From Liolophura sinensis (lineage: Eukaryota > Mollusca > Polyplacophora > Chitonida > Chitonidae), in NCBI RefSeq assembly GCF_032854445.1, contig NC_088301.1, positions 58,292,512 through 58,356,511 of the forward strand: a stretch of 64,000 nt of DNA, in the 5' to 3' direction. Below are positions 12,346-25,500 of this stretch, one piece after another. Position 1 is the stretch's first letter; each line of letters opens with the position of its first letter. The translations under genes were made by a program, and so were the position numbers. The notes beneath the pieces are model-generated. The model searched no databases, had not been told where the DNA came from, and worked only from the letters and a program-made list of their open reading frames with translations.

Positions 12346-15300
12346 ACTTAATACCAAACGCGCATGTAAATTAGTTACTGAAATACCAAATTGGATACTT
12401 GAAGGTCAACGTGTATACAACAGTGGATAGATAAGTATCATAGCTGCCATATGCATGACCCATCGGTACATTACTTTCCGAGTAAGGGTGATTAACAATC
12501 ACTGAACTTAAGCTATCACTGTTGTCATAAAGTCATGTGACAGGAACTCTTTGTGGAGTGTTACTGATGAGACGCCTATACAATATGTACAGCGGAACTG
12601 CAGAAGGCTTTGTTGTCATTGACAGTAATGTAGCCGTGACTGGTTTTAGTAAATGCGGAAACAATTACGTTAGGCTGGTCACAATTTATCAGCGCAATGT
12701 TAGAAACTTTTTAAAGCAACATGGGAACCAATACTGGAATTTAAGGGTGAAATAACTTCAAGAAATCGTTATCTATAATGAAATGTTGCCATCTGTGTTG
12801 TAAGCAGACATCTGTCAGTTGGATCCCAAAACGAACAAACTGATATGTAGCCAGAATACGTGGGTCTTCCATTATTCGGTTGTGCATGCTGGTGCCAAGT
12901 AACCGTACATAAAGGATTGTCTTTAACTAGGTGCCAATTATCGCCCCGTAACAATTGCTTTAGTACATGACTTACTTTGCTGAACGTTGGTCTGAACTTT
13001 ATCTTATACATACTTTACCTTTTAAATGTTATGTTATTTCTGAAAATGATTTATATACAGTAAAACTGGAAAAGAGATTATTGCATGAGAACGTTTGCAT
13101 TGCATTAGAATCTGTAAAAATGATCTCCGTAAAATAGTGTTATGTCATCCACTCTTGATGGTTAGAAGACTTCGTTCCCAAAGTAGAAATGCATGTACCG
13201 CTTAAAGTGTGTCTTACTTGTATGACTGGTTCGATGCTGCTTTATCTGTTCATAAGTATAACGTGCTATATAATCGATTGTCATCACATTTTCTATAAAC
13301 GCACAAAAGGTAAGCAACAAACTTAAAGGAGTTAATGGAGAACCTCAATGCCTTTATTTTCACAGTAAATGTTCCCTAGACATAGTATTTTGCTATGTCA
13401 GTATGTAGCCTGCATTTTAAAAAGTATTATCTTAACTAGTTCCACTTTAAAAAAACCATTAAAGTTGGACCGTCTGCCTATGTTGTCGACGGCGGAGCCC
13501 TGGTCGGGTGACATCATTCTGTGGAAGCCTGTCTGGATTACATAATGAAAAGTTCTGCAAAGCATTCACAAATCCGTGCATTAGGCCCACCCACTTTGTG
13601 CTATTCCTGATGCTATCGTGTGACTTAATCTATAATTACCTCTACATGTACACCTCTTCATTAGCACCCTGAAAATCATATAAGTGAAACAGTTTTACAA
13701 GAAATATTTTGAAAGATACGGGTGTTATGTTTGATCCTTGAAAAGCGTGTACAGCATAGCTTTTCGCTGACATACTGGTCATCGCAGATGAAGCAAAAGC
13801 GCTCCCGTCTGGTTTGTCTGACACGAATTGGACGTCCATGGAATTATGGTAAAACCGGAGAAGAATCTGGTGCGGTTTCGCAATCCACAAATTATATTTT
13901 TTACAGCCAAGTCGCGAGTTAGGCCTACGGAGTGCGACAGGCAGTCGGGCCAGCTGACTGAGTCCGTAATCCGTAATCAAAGTAGCACGTAATCAAAGGG
14001 TGTTTTTTATGAGATCTGGTCCATATTTTCTTAATCTGTGACATTTTTATTCTATGTACGTAACATTACAATAGCCTACGTTTGTTACTGCAGTCGCAAA
14101 GACACTTTAGCATATTATAGTTTCGAAATTAGTTGTGAAAGTATAGGGATTTTCTCCTGCTGTCTGTGTTGTACCTGGGATGACGGACCTTATTTTAAGC
14201 CAGGTTGTAGGCCTACAGATAGAGAAGCTTCACATTCCTGCAGGGAATGCACCGCTGTGATGTCATAAGGTCCAATGGGCCGAGATCGCATTGGAGTAGA
14301 TTTTCTGATGTTTGGCCACCAAATTTCTACCATTTTTCTTCCCTATTCGACGTTTTGAGCGATCAGACTCGATACAGGGAATATAAAGCATTTATATGCA
14401 GTTTGGATGGTTCATTGATGGGGTTATATTTTAACTACTCAGTATAAACTATACTCCACACTCGCCTGAGGGCATCTGTCAAGGCCACGTTGTCAGGTGT
14501 AGGGTGTGAGGGCGTGATTATAGAGATTACTGACATGTGCCTCATGTGCAAGGTGCGGATGATACTTCGGCACACGTCTTCGTGTGATCTAATCAGGAGC
14601 ACTATAATTACCTTTCAGTGGGCAGGTAAACAAATATAGCCATTACCTGTAATTGTTAAGCTGTTGCATACTGCTTAATTACATGCAGTAAGGATATTAT
14701 ACTGACTGAGACGAAATTATCTCTAATTAACTTTCTATTGATATTGCTTTACCCAAGTTTCAGAAATAAGTAGTATTAACGGTACTCTTTAAGTACAAAA
14801 CGTTGTTATAGTGTCGTGACTTTATGGCTATACATGATGAAGTCAACATTATGTATTGCTATGTGATTTAAAAAATTGACATCTAAACCAGAAATTTGTA
14901 TATTTTCTTGCTTAGCTATAGTGACTGATAGGTCAAAGAACAACGGTACCATGGAACCCTTCACATGGGTAGCTAGGAGATTAAATGGAAAGTAGGCAGC
15001 AAAACTGCTCGAAAGTCATGAAGTATTTCATTTATCTGCCACTTACACACAATATTAAAAGGCGCATATTTAGAAAATTGCTATGCCACTGAAATAACTA
15101 TATTTCCCCTGCGAAAGTAATGACTTGGTGCACAGTATAAAATTACACCTCAATGTGTTTAACAAGGGTGGGACTCGCAAATAACATTCGCTAGAATATT
15201 TACCTATAATATACAGATGATCTGGAAAAGGCTTATTCTTCACAGAGGCTAGTATCAATATTTAGGGAATATGTGTACAACAATTTGACAGTTCCTTTTT

Positions 15301-18300
15301 CATCTTAAATTCAAAGGTTTGAATAAACCAAAGGTTTATATGAAGCATCAATAAAAACCAGTACCGATTAAATGACTAAAACACATGATATTTTAAAGTA
15401 AACTGATACATTTCGAGATGAATCCCTTGCAGCACGGGATTCATCAGACCCTGGGCCTACGATATGATTGTAGATATATAGCTAGCATAAGGTGAGCTTG
15501 AAAAATACTGTGAAATTCCACGGCTTTAGTTTTCTCTCTATCGATGAGCGAATGTACAAAACACTTTGCTTAACTCAGGGCTTGTCCGTTGTAATATGAT
15601 TTGAAATAATATAAGTGGATTTATTAGGCTCTTGTTCAATTATGTGGAGGCCAGGAAAATGAGTGAGTGGCAAATTGATTGCGGATGTAATATTGGAGCT
15701 TATGGGGTGAATCGGGTGTCTGCCAGAAGGGTACTTGGACTAAATGAGGTACTATAGTTTGGGCGACAAGGAGCGCGCCAGTATGTCAATAGCGGGCTCT
15801 TTGATGAGGAAGAATACATGCGTCTATAGACATCTCATCAACAACTGTTCCCGCTCTCACACCACAAAATACCCTTCTTCAACTCAACTAGCTGCTGGCT
15901 TTTTATTAATTCTGTAATCGAATTTATCACATTGGTTCCTCCAAATAGACATCGGTGAGGAACTAAAACCTGCTTTAGTGTTAGCCAGTTAACCAACCAG
16001 ATAAAGGTACGACGGTGCTTACGGCCAAACAAAATATTTTCTCTACCATGAGCGAATCCTTTACATCGGAAAAGCCATGAATAACCGAACTTGAAGCTCC
16101 TTTCTTTTCCGAACGCCATTGTTATCCTCACGATTTTCATTAGGCCATAAGGGTTGGCCCAGTGCTGCACGTCCTGGACCGGGTCGATCGGTTTGCCTTA
16201 ACACATGAATAATACGAGATGTAAACCAAACTACCCCAACATGGTACCATTGTTAATTTCGATGGTCAGTCCGGTACAGAATGCCAAAAAATACAGTCTT
16301 GTGTTTACTTGACCCCATATTTTCCAAACCAATCTCTTCGGATATGTGTGTTTGATTGTCTGGTGGATTGATTGATTGTGTGGGTGAAGAATTTATTCGT
16401 TCACTAATGTAAGCGTTAAATGTCCGAATAAGAATATCCAATACCGTCATGATTGACATGCGACGCCAAATGGTTAAGGCAACATAACCCCTTTGATTGA
16501 CAATATTTGCAGATACCATGTTCTTGTCGTGTGATTAATTATCAGTTTTTCAACATCTAAGCCAAGAACACCACCTCAATTCTCCGCGTTATGTACTGAG
16601 GGTCATTTGTTAGACTCCCGGGCAACCTTCACATTTATCTGTCATCTATTTTCTACAGCCAACACCATTTCATCAGAAAGTCTCGTTACCTCTAAATTTA
16701 GCCTATCATACCGGAAGTGATATCGCCTTGGGGATGGTGCGAAATTTGGACAATATTTCGTGTTTTCTTCGGTTCCCGTCGACAGGAAGCAAGCTCGAGC
16801 AAAAGTTATTAATTCATGGCAGAGCCTCTGGATACCACACGTGTGCGCTCGATATCACAATGTGTGTTGGTTTGTATGGCGTAAATCCAACCGTAACAAG
16901 TGTTAGGGTGACCATTGGGTTATGTTAATACGAGCAAATGGTCTGTCTGCTCCGGAAAAAATCAAGGGAGTACAAGGACATGTCTACAAATCATGCGATC
17001 ATTCCAATGTTCAGAGCTTCTTGTAGCCTCCCGAGCGCAATACATAATGAGTGGTTATGACTGAACCAGCTGATACACGAGGACCTTTTTCTGTGGTGAA
17101 TATGAGAAGGGAAAACCGTGTCTAAATTTTTCGGTGACGAAAAAATGCAAGTTAGCTGATGAAGATAAGAAACACATAATGACGTGAAGATATTGTGGAT
17201 TTTTTTTTATTTCAGAGGCACAAATATTTTGGGTGTTTGCCAGTTTTCTCTATTTTATGATGAGATGTGTGTGATACCAAACAGCTTCATGATGAATGTT
17301 TAGGGACCAAATGTGTACAACGGTGTCTTGGTCATTATCCCAGGGAATCGAAGAATGTATTACACGAATTCAAGGAAAATCTCCACTAATATGACACTCA
17401 TCCTCTTAAAGTAAATAGAATAACCATATTATGAAAGTGAACTTGAGAACGGGATGTGGTAGCTTACCTACACCCTCCACAACAGGATTATTTGCAAATT
17501 AGTGGTGCGGAACTTGTTAGCACTGTTGTCGTTTGAAGGCAATCATTTAGCGCGTATACGTGCTGTGTAAGGCTTTCACAAGAGAGAAACAATGTACCGC
17601 CCTGTCATATCGTTATCCCCTCGAGAACATGAATTTATCTGAAAAGTGACGAACTGCTTATTTGTTCGTTGATGCATAGTTACCCCCGTCCATTTGTTAC
17701 AATTGTCATCTCGCTTGTTATTTCCAAATTCACTTAAAATTCCTTATTTCACTTAGGAAACCTGCAAAAGTTATATACTGGTGCGTCTTAAAATGACAGG
17801 TATGCAGTTTTACGTTTTACCATTGGCATGCAAGCGATTCATGAGTGGTATCAGCAAGCAAGAGGCAGTTCGATCTAGCTCTTCATTGGATAATGACGGC
17901 GTCGGACGAGCGGCCTGGATGGCGACTGCGAGTGGAGCGGGCGAGATGCATGGATTTCCTGTCGCCCCCTGTGACATGGTTCCGACGTAGCTAATCGCTC
18001 TACAAGCCAAACTATTGATTCGGGGATATTAATGAACTGTATTTACAGCATGGGGAAATAATTCCTCGGCACACTTTATGAAGAGTCTTTGAAGAGCAGA
18101 CGATTGCACTCCAGTCTACTAATTAGCAGCAGTCGGATCTCTGTCAGATCGCTGTGCTGTCGCCCAGGAGTGTATGTGGGAACTTTAGACCTACCTGTGT
18201 GGCTCAAGTGGTTAGTTTCTGCAAGGAAAATCCGTTTTGCTTCCATCTCATCGCCAGCTCAGGAAGTTTTCCAACCTCTCACTGCGTTCATCGTAACTCG

Positions 18301-20290
18301 CACCGGACGTACGCTCGTGTTTAGAGAGATTATTTCATGGGTGCATTTTCTTAACCGAGGATGCATGGGATTGTACTCCCTCTATAGGTAACCGAGGAAG
18401 TTTAAAAAGCTGCTCAGTGGACGTACTGTGTGAGTAGCAGGAGTAATAGCGATTCCCTGACTTTCCTCCAAATATAAGTCCTCAGTGCTAGCTAATACTA
18501 GATCGTATAGATTTTGTGGTGTCGTGAACAGACCAAGCGTGAATGACAAAAATGCTTAAGGATATTGGAAATTTCGCCTAAAGGTATGTCTAACAATAGA
18601 AATGTATTTATGAAGACAGTTTATTTGAACGTGTAAATAGTGAGTGTACAGGCCCAACTAATGTCAGTTCATGGTTATCTTCCAAAAACCGAGAATATGT
18701 ATCGGTTAAGTTGCCTCTCTTTGTGCTATTCTGTAGTTGTCAGCTTTTCTGGTGTCTCAAATCATATTCGGTCGTCAATTCCATGAAATCTTTCGCATTG
18801 TCTGGACAGAAGACCCTACAAGCATTGAAAAGAGAGAAAAGTAGTCTTATCGGAAAGCCCTTCAGCAGGTATCGACTCGTGCCATTCAAATTAAATATCT
18901 GCTTGGATTTAGGTGACATGTAACCACTTATCAGTAGAAATCGCATAATGGAGGCTTTCTGGGACATAATTGTAACACAATATTCGCAAAGCAGCCATCA
19001 AGCCGCATGATGCAAATCCCATTAGCGTAATGGAAAAACGCTTAGTGAGCTAGAGCTATCACGCCAATGTAGTATTAGAGCAAAGCGGTCTATAACTAAC
19101 ACTAGCCCTCTCTTACCGATCCTGTAGAAATGACGTTGACTGGATGACAGAAGTGAATTTCCAATCGGAAAGCGTCTTTTTGCTCGGGACACATCTTAAG
19201 CCATCACTCATGGCGTAGAATTAAGTGACTTCCGGTTTAAGCGAGCCTGCATTAAAGCCGACTTGCCACCGTTTGATCACACTAGCCAAGTATGCCGGAA
19301 AGTGGTTCGGCATTACAGAATGCACGCACGCACTTCCAAATGTACATCGTAAAAAAACGGCGAAGTCTCGAGGAAGCCGTGGAGGCTAAGTGAACACTGA
19401 CTCCACACGAAGTGGCTGGACGTCTTGAGCGCACCCATTGATTGTCTGTGTAAAATCAAACATGAGCCTTTAGGACTTACTCTCACGAACGTATCGATTC
19501 TCGATAAGACATTTTAATTCTAAGAGGTCGTAAAATCTATAGCCGACGGATCGGCGGAGGCTGCTATTTGGCAAATTACGGTCATTTTGTAAATATTGAA
19601 CCAAGTCGATAATACGGTTACACCCGCGCTTAAATGTGGTTAGACTATTCGAGCAATGTACTAGGCCAAACACAAGCGTATTATGGATTCTATGTAGCCG
19701 GAGACTAGACTTGTAAATGTTTGATGAATAGGGTCAGACAAACTTCTTAGAGTATCCTCTCCTCCACATCACAAGATGTGAACGTACACATGACGAGAGA
19801 CACTAAGCAAGACAATAGGCATCGCCTGCCTGCAGAATCCAAGTAAGCTGAGGTTCTTCCCTGAGACAACCCGAGCCGCGAATAATATGCTAGGACAACT
19901 ATATGATCAAATCGCGCAGCCCCAAGATCTTCAGAAATGGCACGTGGGGACTTTGCCAGCTCAGAATGATATAGGCTTGTACGTGTTACAACGACATTCA
20001 GTTACCAGAAAGGAGAAGTTAGTCAGTCGAACGGACTCCTCCATGAGAAGGAACCACATTTGTGTTCTTTCTACCAGATGAACAAGAGATTAACAAACCC
20101 TGTCACTAGGGGCTACAGTACTGTACAATACGTCGTCAAATATCGTCACGGAGGTATGCTCCACTATATGTGTTACCTCTCTTGAATCCCCCAATCACGA
20201 TGCTCATGTCTTACGTTTGACTTTTTTTTATTTGAGATTGTTCTGGCCAATAAGAGTGTCGGTCGACATGCTTTCGAGTGAGGTATTCGT

Positions 20291-22548
20291 ATGAGCACAA
20301 TGGCGATGAAGTGGATTATCTGTCTCTGGACAATAATATGTTTGAAAGTTACAGGTAAGTTGACTTAATTTTTATTTTGGAGTAATAAATTTTGATGTCT
20401 TGTTATGTTTTATGTTGTCTTCTATTAACTAGAAGTTTTGGATGATGTAAATTCATGTAAGGGTGATATATATAACGCACAGGGTGTATATTTTCAATGT
20501 ACCCTAAGATCGTCAGATCCATTATTATAAGAATGACTCGCAAAATGACTATTTGTCTGAATCTTCGAAAGGTATTTAATAAAAAGAAACTCAAATAGTA
20601 TGATATGTGATGTTATGAGTACCGTGCACATATGCTAACCACGACTTATTCTAATGTATATTGTGGAAGTTATAAAAACGGTTTTACTGACAGACGGTTG
20701 GAGAAATTGATAAACTCTGGTTTAATCAACTGTACAATGACAAATAGAAATGCCAATTGCATAAGGCTGTGGATCAGCTAGAATTATTGATTCTCGGAAA
20801 TCAATGAAATGTTGTGCCTACAGTAAGTTACCGACTAAAACAGACATGAGATGGAGGTTAGCAAAGCACAAGAAATCTGCCTATTAGGCGAGAGATTTAA
20901 ACCAACGAGTACTTCGGAGCGTGATGACGTGACACTGGGACAGACGGTTGAAGAACTTTCAGCATAGATTAGTGGACAAATCTAAGCTTATCAGCTACAT
21001 GCTCGATGAGGGCGGAAGTGTTATTTGGAGTAAAGCACCTTACGACATTTATTATTGCTTCTTGATAAATAACTTCGTTTTCGCGTCTTTGTTAGGTTTT
21101 CCACATGCAAACATTTAACAGTTTTAGCTCTTGAAAAAAGACCAAGATTACTCAGCGCCATTCTTTGCTCTGCCATTGTATTTCAGCTTTTTCAAGAAAA
21201 TCATATCAGCGTTGAGTAGGATCCCTTCCACTTGTTTTGTAATGCAGTAAAGCCACGTTGTCTTTAAAAACCAAATAGGTTTATAATTCAAACTAGACAT
21301 ATGAAAACATCAAGAAATGTTCAGACAGGGTAATCGATTTTTTTCTTTGTGTTCGTGTTACGCTTATACTGGCAACATCCGGTTGTCACTCCTCTTTTAC
21401 AAAACTTTCTCTTATTTACGGTCCATTGACCGTAGCTGGTTCAGCTGAGATGGAGGTTTTGATAGAAACTCTCCAGGGTGTACCCAGGACGTGTCGTAAT
21501 TTTCAACGGCCGCTTTTCGCCCTTCATTGATGGCACCAAAGATTGCTTAACGAGAAACAATTCATCGACCATTACCCGCGATTTGGAGCTTGACAAAATT
21601 GTATTGTTGGAAAATTTCACGGCTAAATACGCAATCCACATGCGAGAGAGCGTCCGAGTTGGAGAGCCCGGACACCTAATGGAAAGAATGGGGCGAACAA
21701 AATCCAATTTTGGGAAATCGAAAGCCGGTACAGACGTGGTTAGAAAACGGGTGAAGTTATCGACCCATATTCTGGCAAAAGCCTTGGTCCTATCCTTGCT
21801 CACTCACCACCGAAACATTGCTTCACTGGGGGCAGGCTTCTGTCATAGTGGGAAGGCGTGAGTGGAGTTCTCTGATTGTTTTCTTATTTCTCATTTGTAA
21901 AGTCTGATTAATGCTGCTTGTGCGTATGTGCAATAGCGAGTCGCAGAGACGTAATGGTTTGTTGGAAAAGCTATTACCCTTTCACTGTTTCATGCTCTTA
22001 AAGAAGTGGCTTTAGACAGAATCAGTACATCTTGGGTCGCAAATCTTTGACCTCCTCGTGTCGAACCCTTCATTTCATTTCAGCTTCCTCTAAATCAATA
22101 AAGCAAGCTGCGGATTGGCACTGACAAGAAATCAAATCCTTAGTCTTAAGATGGCACAGCGCTGTCTTGTTCGTGATCCTGCGAAATTTGCCGCTTTCTG
22201 CCGCTTGCTCTCTGGCTGCTCCCGAATTGTTGGCCAATCTTGCCGGATAAGTTTGCCCACATATCGGTTGGCACGGCTAGCCCTATGATTGGAGATCGAT
22301 GTCTCTGTAAAAGTCGAGATAACAAGGGATTCAGCTTTCCCCAGATCGCCATCGGCAGTGTCAATTACAGCTCTCACAGCTTTCTCGGCAAGTAGAAAGT
22401 TATCTTTGAGCCGTACTATAAATTCTTTGAAAAATAGCTCGGTGGACATGAACAGAGCTTCGGCATTGAGGTCAAGGTCTTTTCACCCTAAAACGAATGA
22501 AACTGAATTCAGCAATAGTTCTTTTTAACTTACAATACTGTATATGGT

Positions 22549-22598
<50 letters not shown>

Positions 22599-25500
22599 TA
22601 CTTTTTTTGTGTGTGGGACAACAACAATGACAGTTATTTACCGCACTTTTTATTGCATGAATTCAAAAAGAGAGTGATTACCTCGAAAGGACTTGTTTCA
22701 AGGTAATGAAATAACAAATTACTTTTTTCTGACTTTAATTAACAGCTTCTGGGATTACCCATAAGTTTTCCGTCTTGTCATATTATTAAATTCTAGCTTA
22801 ACCAGTAATTCTGCAAAACTCGTGATTATGAAATGCAGCATTCTTTTTTATTTACGGTCTTATGTCTTTAATTATTTGTTTTGGCAATGTGGGAGTGACG
22901 TGTGTCATTGTAACCCCGAATGACTTCCCCGCCCCCTGGATGACAGACTAACCTGCCAGGTTGTAGCCACCCGGAGGCAATGTAACGTGTGTGTTATACA
23001 TCAGAGACTCACAGTACATCAGTTATGGTTGGAATTTTTTGTGAAGACCGTAATGAGGCATTTTTAAAGCGTTGCATATTCTGCCAGTGGATGAGGCTAA
23101 CACTTGACGTGACCATGGCTTGAATGAAACCTCGAAAAATTAATTTAAAAATTCCTGTAATACGGATCACTCAATAAGGTTTCCTCACTCTATGTTCTGC
23201 ATGAAGCCACACATCATACATTTTACTTGAAATGTTATCATGTGTCTTAGAAAATACTCAAAATATAGACGTAAATATTATTTATTTTGTCTTCATATTT
23301 CTACACATTCTTGGGTACGGCGTAAAACTCAAATAAACAAATCATATTTCTGTAGGATCTGACTGAATCCACCTTTTGTCAACTGTATAAATTTCTGCAC
23401 GATTATAGATGTACCTCTGTTAAATGAGTATTTCCTGTACAAAATTAGGACATCATTACGTCTATAACATGGTTGCTTTCCTTGTAAAATTGAACAAGTT
23501 AGTTTACATGACATACCCTGAATAATTCATAAAAGCTGCAAAGTACACTGGCATAATTGCTTGGCATGGTGTCATTTCATGCGTAGGCCACACCATTTTT
23601 ATCGAAATCCAAATCATGTTTTTATAAGGTAAGAAAAATTTGATTTATTGGCATCAAATTTCTGAATTTAAATTGCAGCCTTAATGACTCTACTTCGTTA
23701 ATTTCATTCTTTTAAATATTGTTTTTTTTCTAGATTTATATCGTTTTATTTGGCCTTCGTTGATTAGCATGCCTTGTATTTACAGCCGTTGTTATCTTCT
23801 ATTTTATTGCTGTATAAATTGATGCAAAATTCATTTCAACTTTAGTAAATATTGTTGATGCAACCTGTATTCATGTGGACTTTGTCCATAAAATTGATGT
23901 TTGATAATGAAACCTGCCTGCTCAACAGATTTATAGTGAAGTCGTTGAGTTTTGGAATCATTTTTCCATAGACTCTATTTTGTGATAGCTAAAGCTGTAC
24001 TATACCGTATAAAGCAAACGTTCAAATTCCTATACCATTAAAGATATTAAACTCCATTGAATGTATTTATGTAATGTTCATTTAGCCAGCATTCAGCCAT
24101 AAGAGTTGTCATTACTTTGGGTTCATTTCATCGTAGTAACATAAAAGAAACTACATCATTGAACGCACATACTCTGCTAGGTTATTGTGGGTAGGTATAA
24201 TTCTCTTGTAAGTAAATATAAACAGAGAGTCCATAATCTCTGGCACTGTGCATGCTTAATGAATGTGTCTAATTCCGTTTAACACGGGACCAGTGGAATT
24301 AGGGCCTATATGCAACGTGTTGAATTAGATCGCCACGTTGGATATATGAACAGCAGCAATCAAAGCGCAACTTAGATACAAATTTTATTATCCACTTACA
24401 TACTTGTAAACTTATATACTAACATTATTACACGACTGAATACTGATTTCACTCATTCACCTAGAACACACCTTGCGTCTTTCCAACATGAATGAACTCG
24501 TTATTGCTTCTCTTTGCATTATTCCGTCCTGTTTCGTACTTTAGGTACTTTCTTAGGTCTTTGATGGTTTGTGTCAAGCTTCATTTCGGAAATTGACATA
24601 ATCCGTTTTGGTTGACGGCTGGTATCCGAATATCTGTTTCAACCAATAGACTGAAACCATATTTAAATAATTTACGTCTTCCTTTATAATAAGATCGCCT
24701 TCCATGATAGATGTTTGGATATCGGTTCTCTTGTGTTTTCAGTGGGTGCGAGCTACAGGTATGCATGCAATGGAGACGCTCGCCAGAAAGCCATGCATTG
24801 TATCGAGACCCTTTTCCCCACGGCACAGCGATCTGGACCAATGGGCTATGCCCTAGCCTGGGACTACGACAGGATGAAAGCGGCCTGCATGTAAGTCACT
24901 AACAAATAAAGGCCTCCTAACACCATAACTAAAATATTATTTCTGTTGGGAACAAAGAGGAAAAGGGATTTCCATGACTTCATGAAATTATGTCTAAATA
25001 CGGACACGGGAATACTCCTTCTTGCACCTTGGAGAGAAATAGAACAAGAAAAGCAGTGTTTAGTGTGACATTCAGTGGCGTGTAATTTATTTAGTATGTT
25101 TTGTTAATTTTTTCTAATATTTCACTTATGCGACATGAGTGAGAGTAGGTGATGAAGGGAATTTGTGAAAAAGTATGGCATCGCATGACAGTATCTGACA
25201 AATCCAATCCTTTCCTGAAAAATTCGCAACAGATCCTTGTGAGGGATGGTCTATATCGCTTGAATTGTTGTTGTTGTTTTCAACTTACTCCTCATGGTGT
25301 GTGTCTCCTTTTCAGCTGTATTTAAGACACAGTGATAGGCAGTTCGCGATGAAGAATGATAATTACACAAGGCCTTGCACCAGAGAATTTGATTCTGTGT
25401 TGTAGGGACGGCACCATATCGATGTCAGTGCATTGCGTGCAATCAGTGATGATGAGTTGTGAGAACAACCAAGAACAACTCCATATACTTAGGCAATACT

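Larger units (their letters stand above)
5392..20290. other. long intergenic stretch, no gene supported
   Basis: Fifteen kilobases contain only short ORFs, mostly under 115 codons, with no recognisable family motif and no in-phase exon chain that I could find. Repeats inside are listed separately. Slightly GC-richer patches at about 10740-11050 and 17780-18400 could be untranslated exons, regulatory sequence or old transposon pieces; nothing decides between these. The right end could hold the promoter and any 5' untranslated exon of the gene starting at 20291. Confidence 0.5.
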
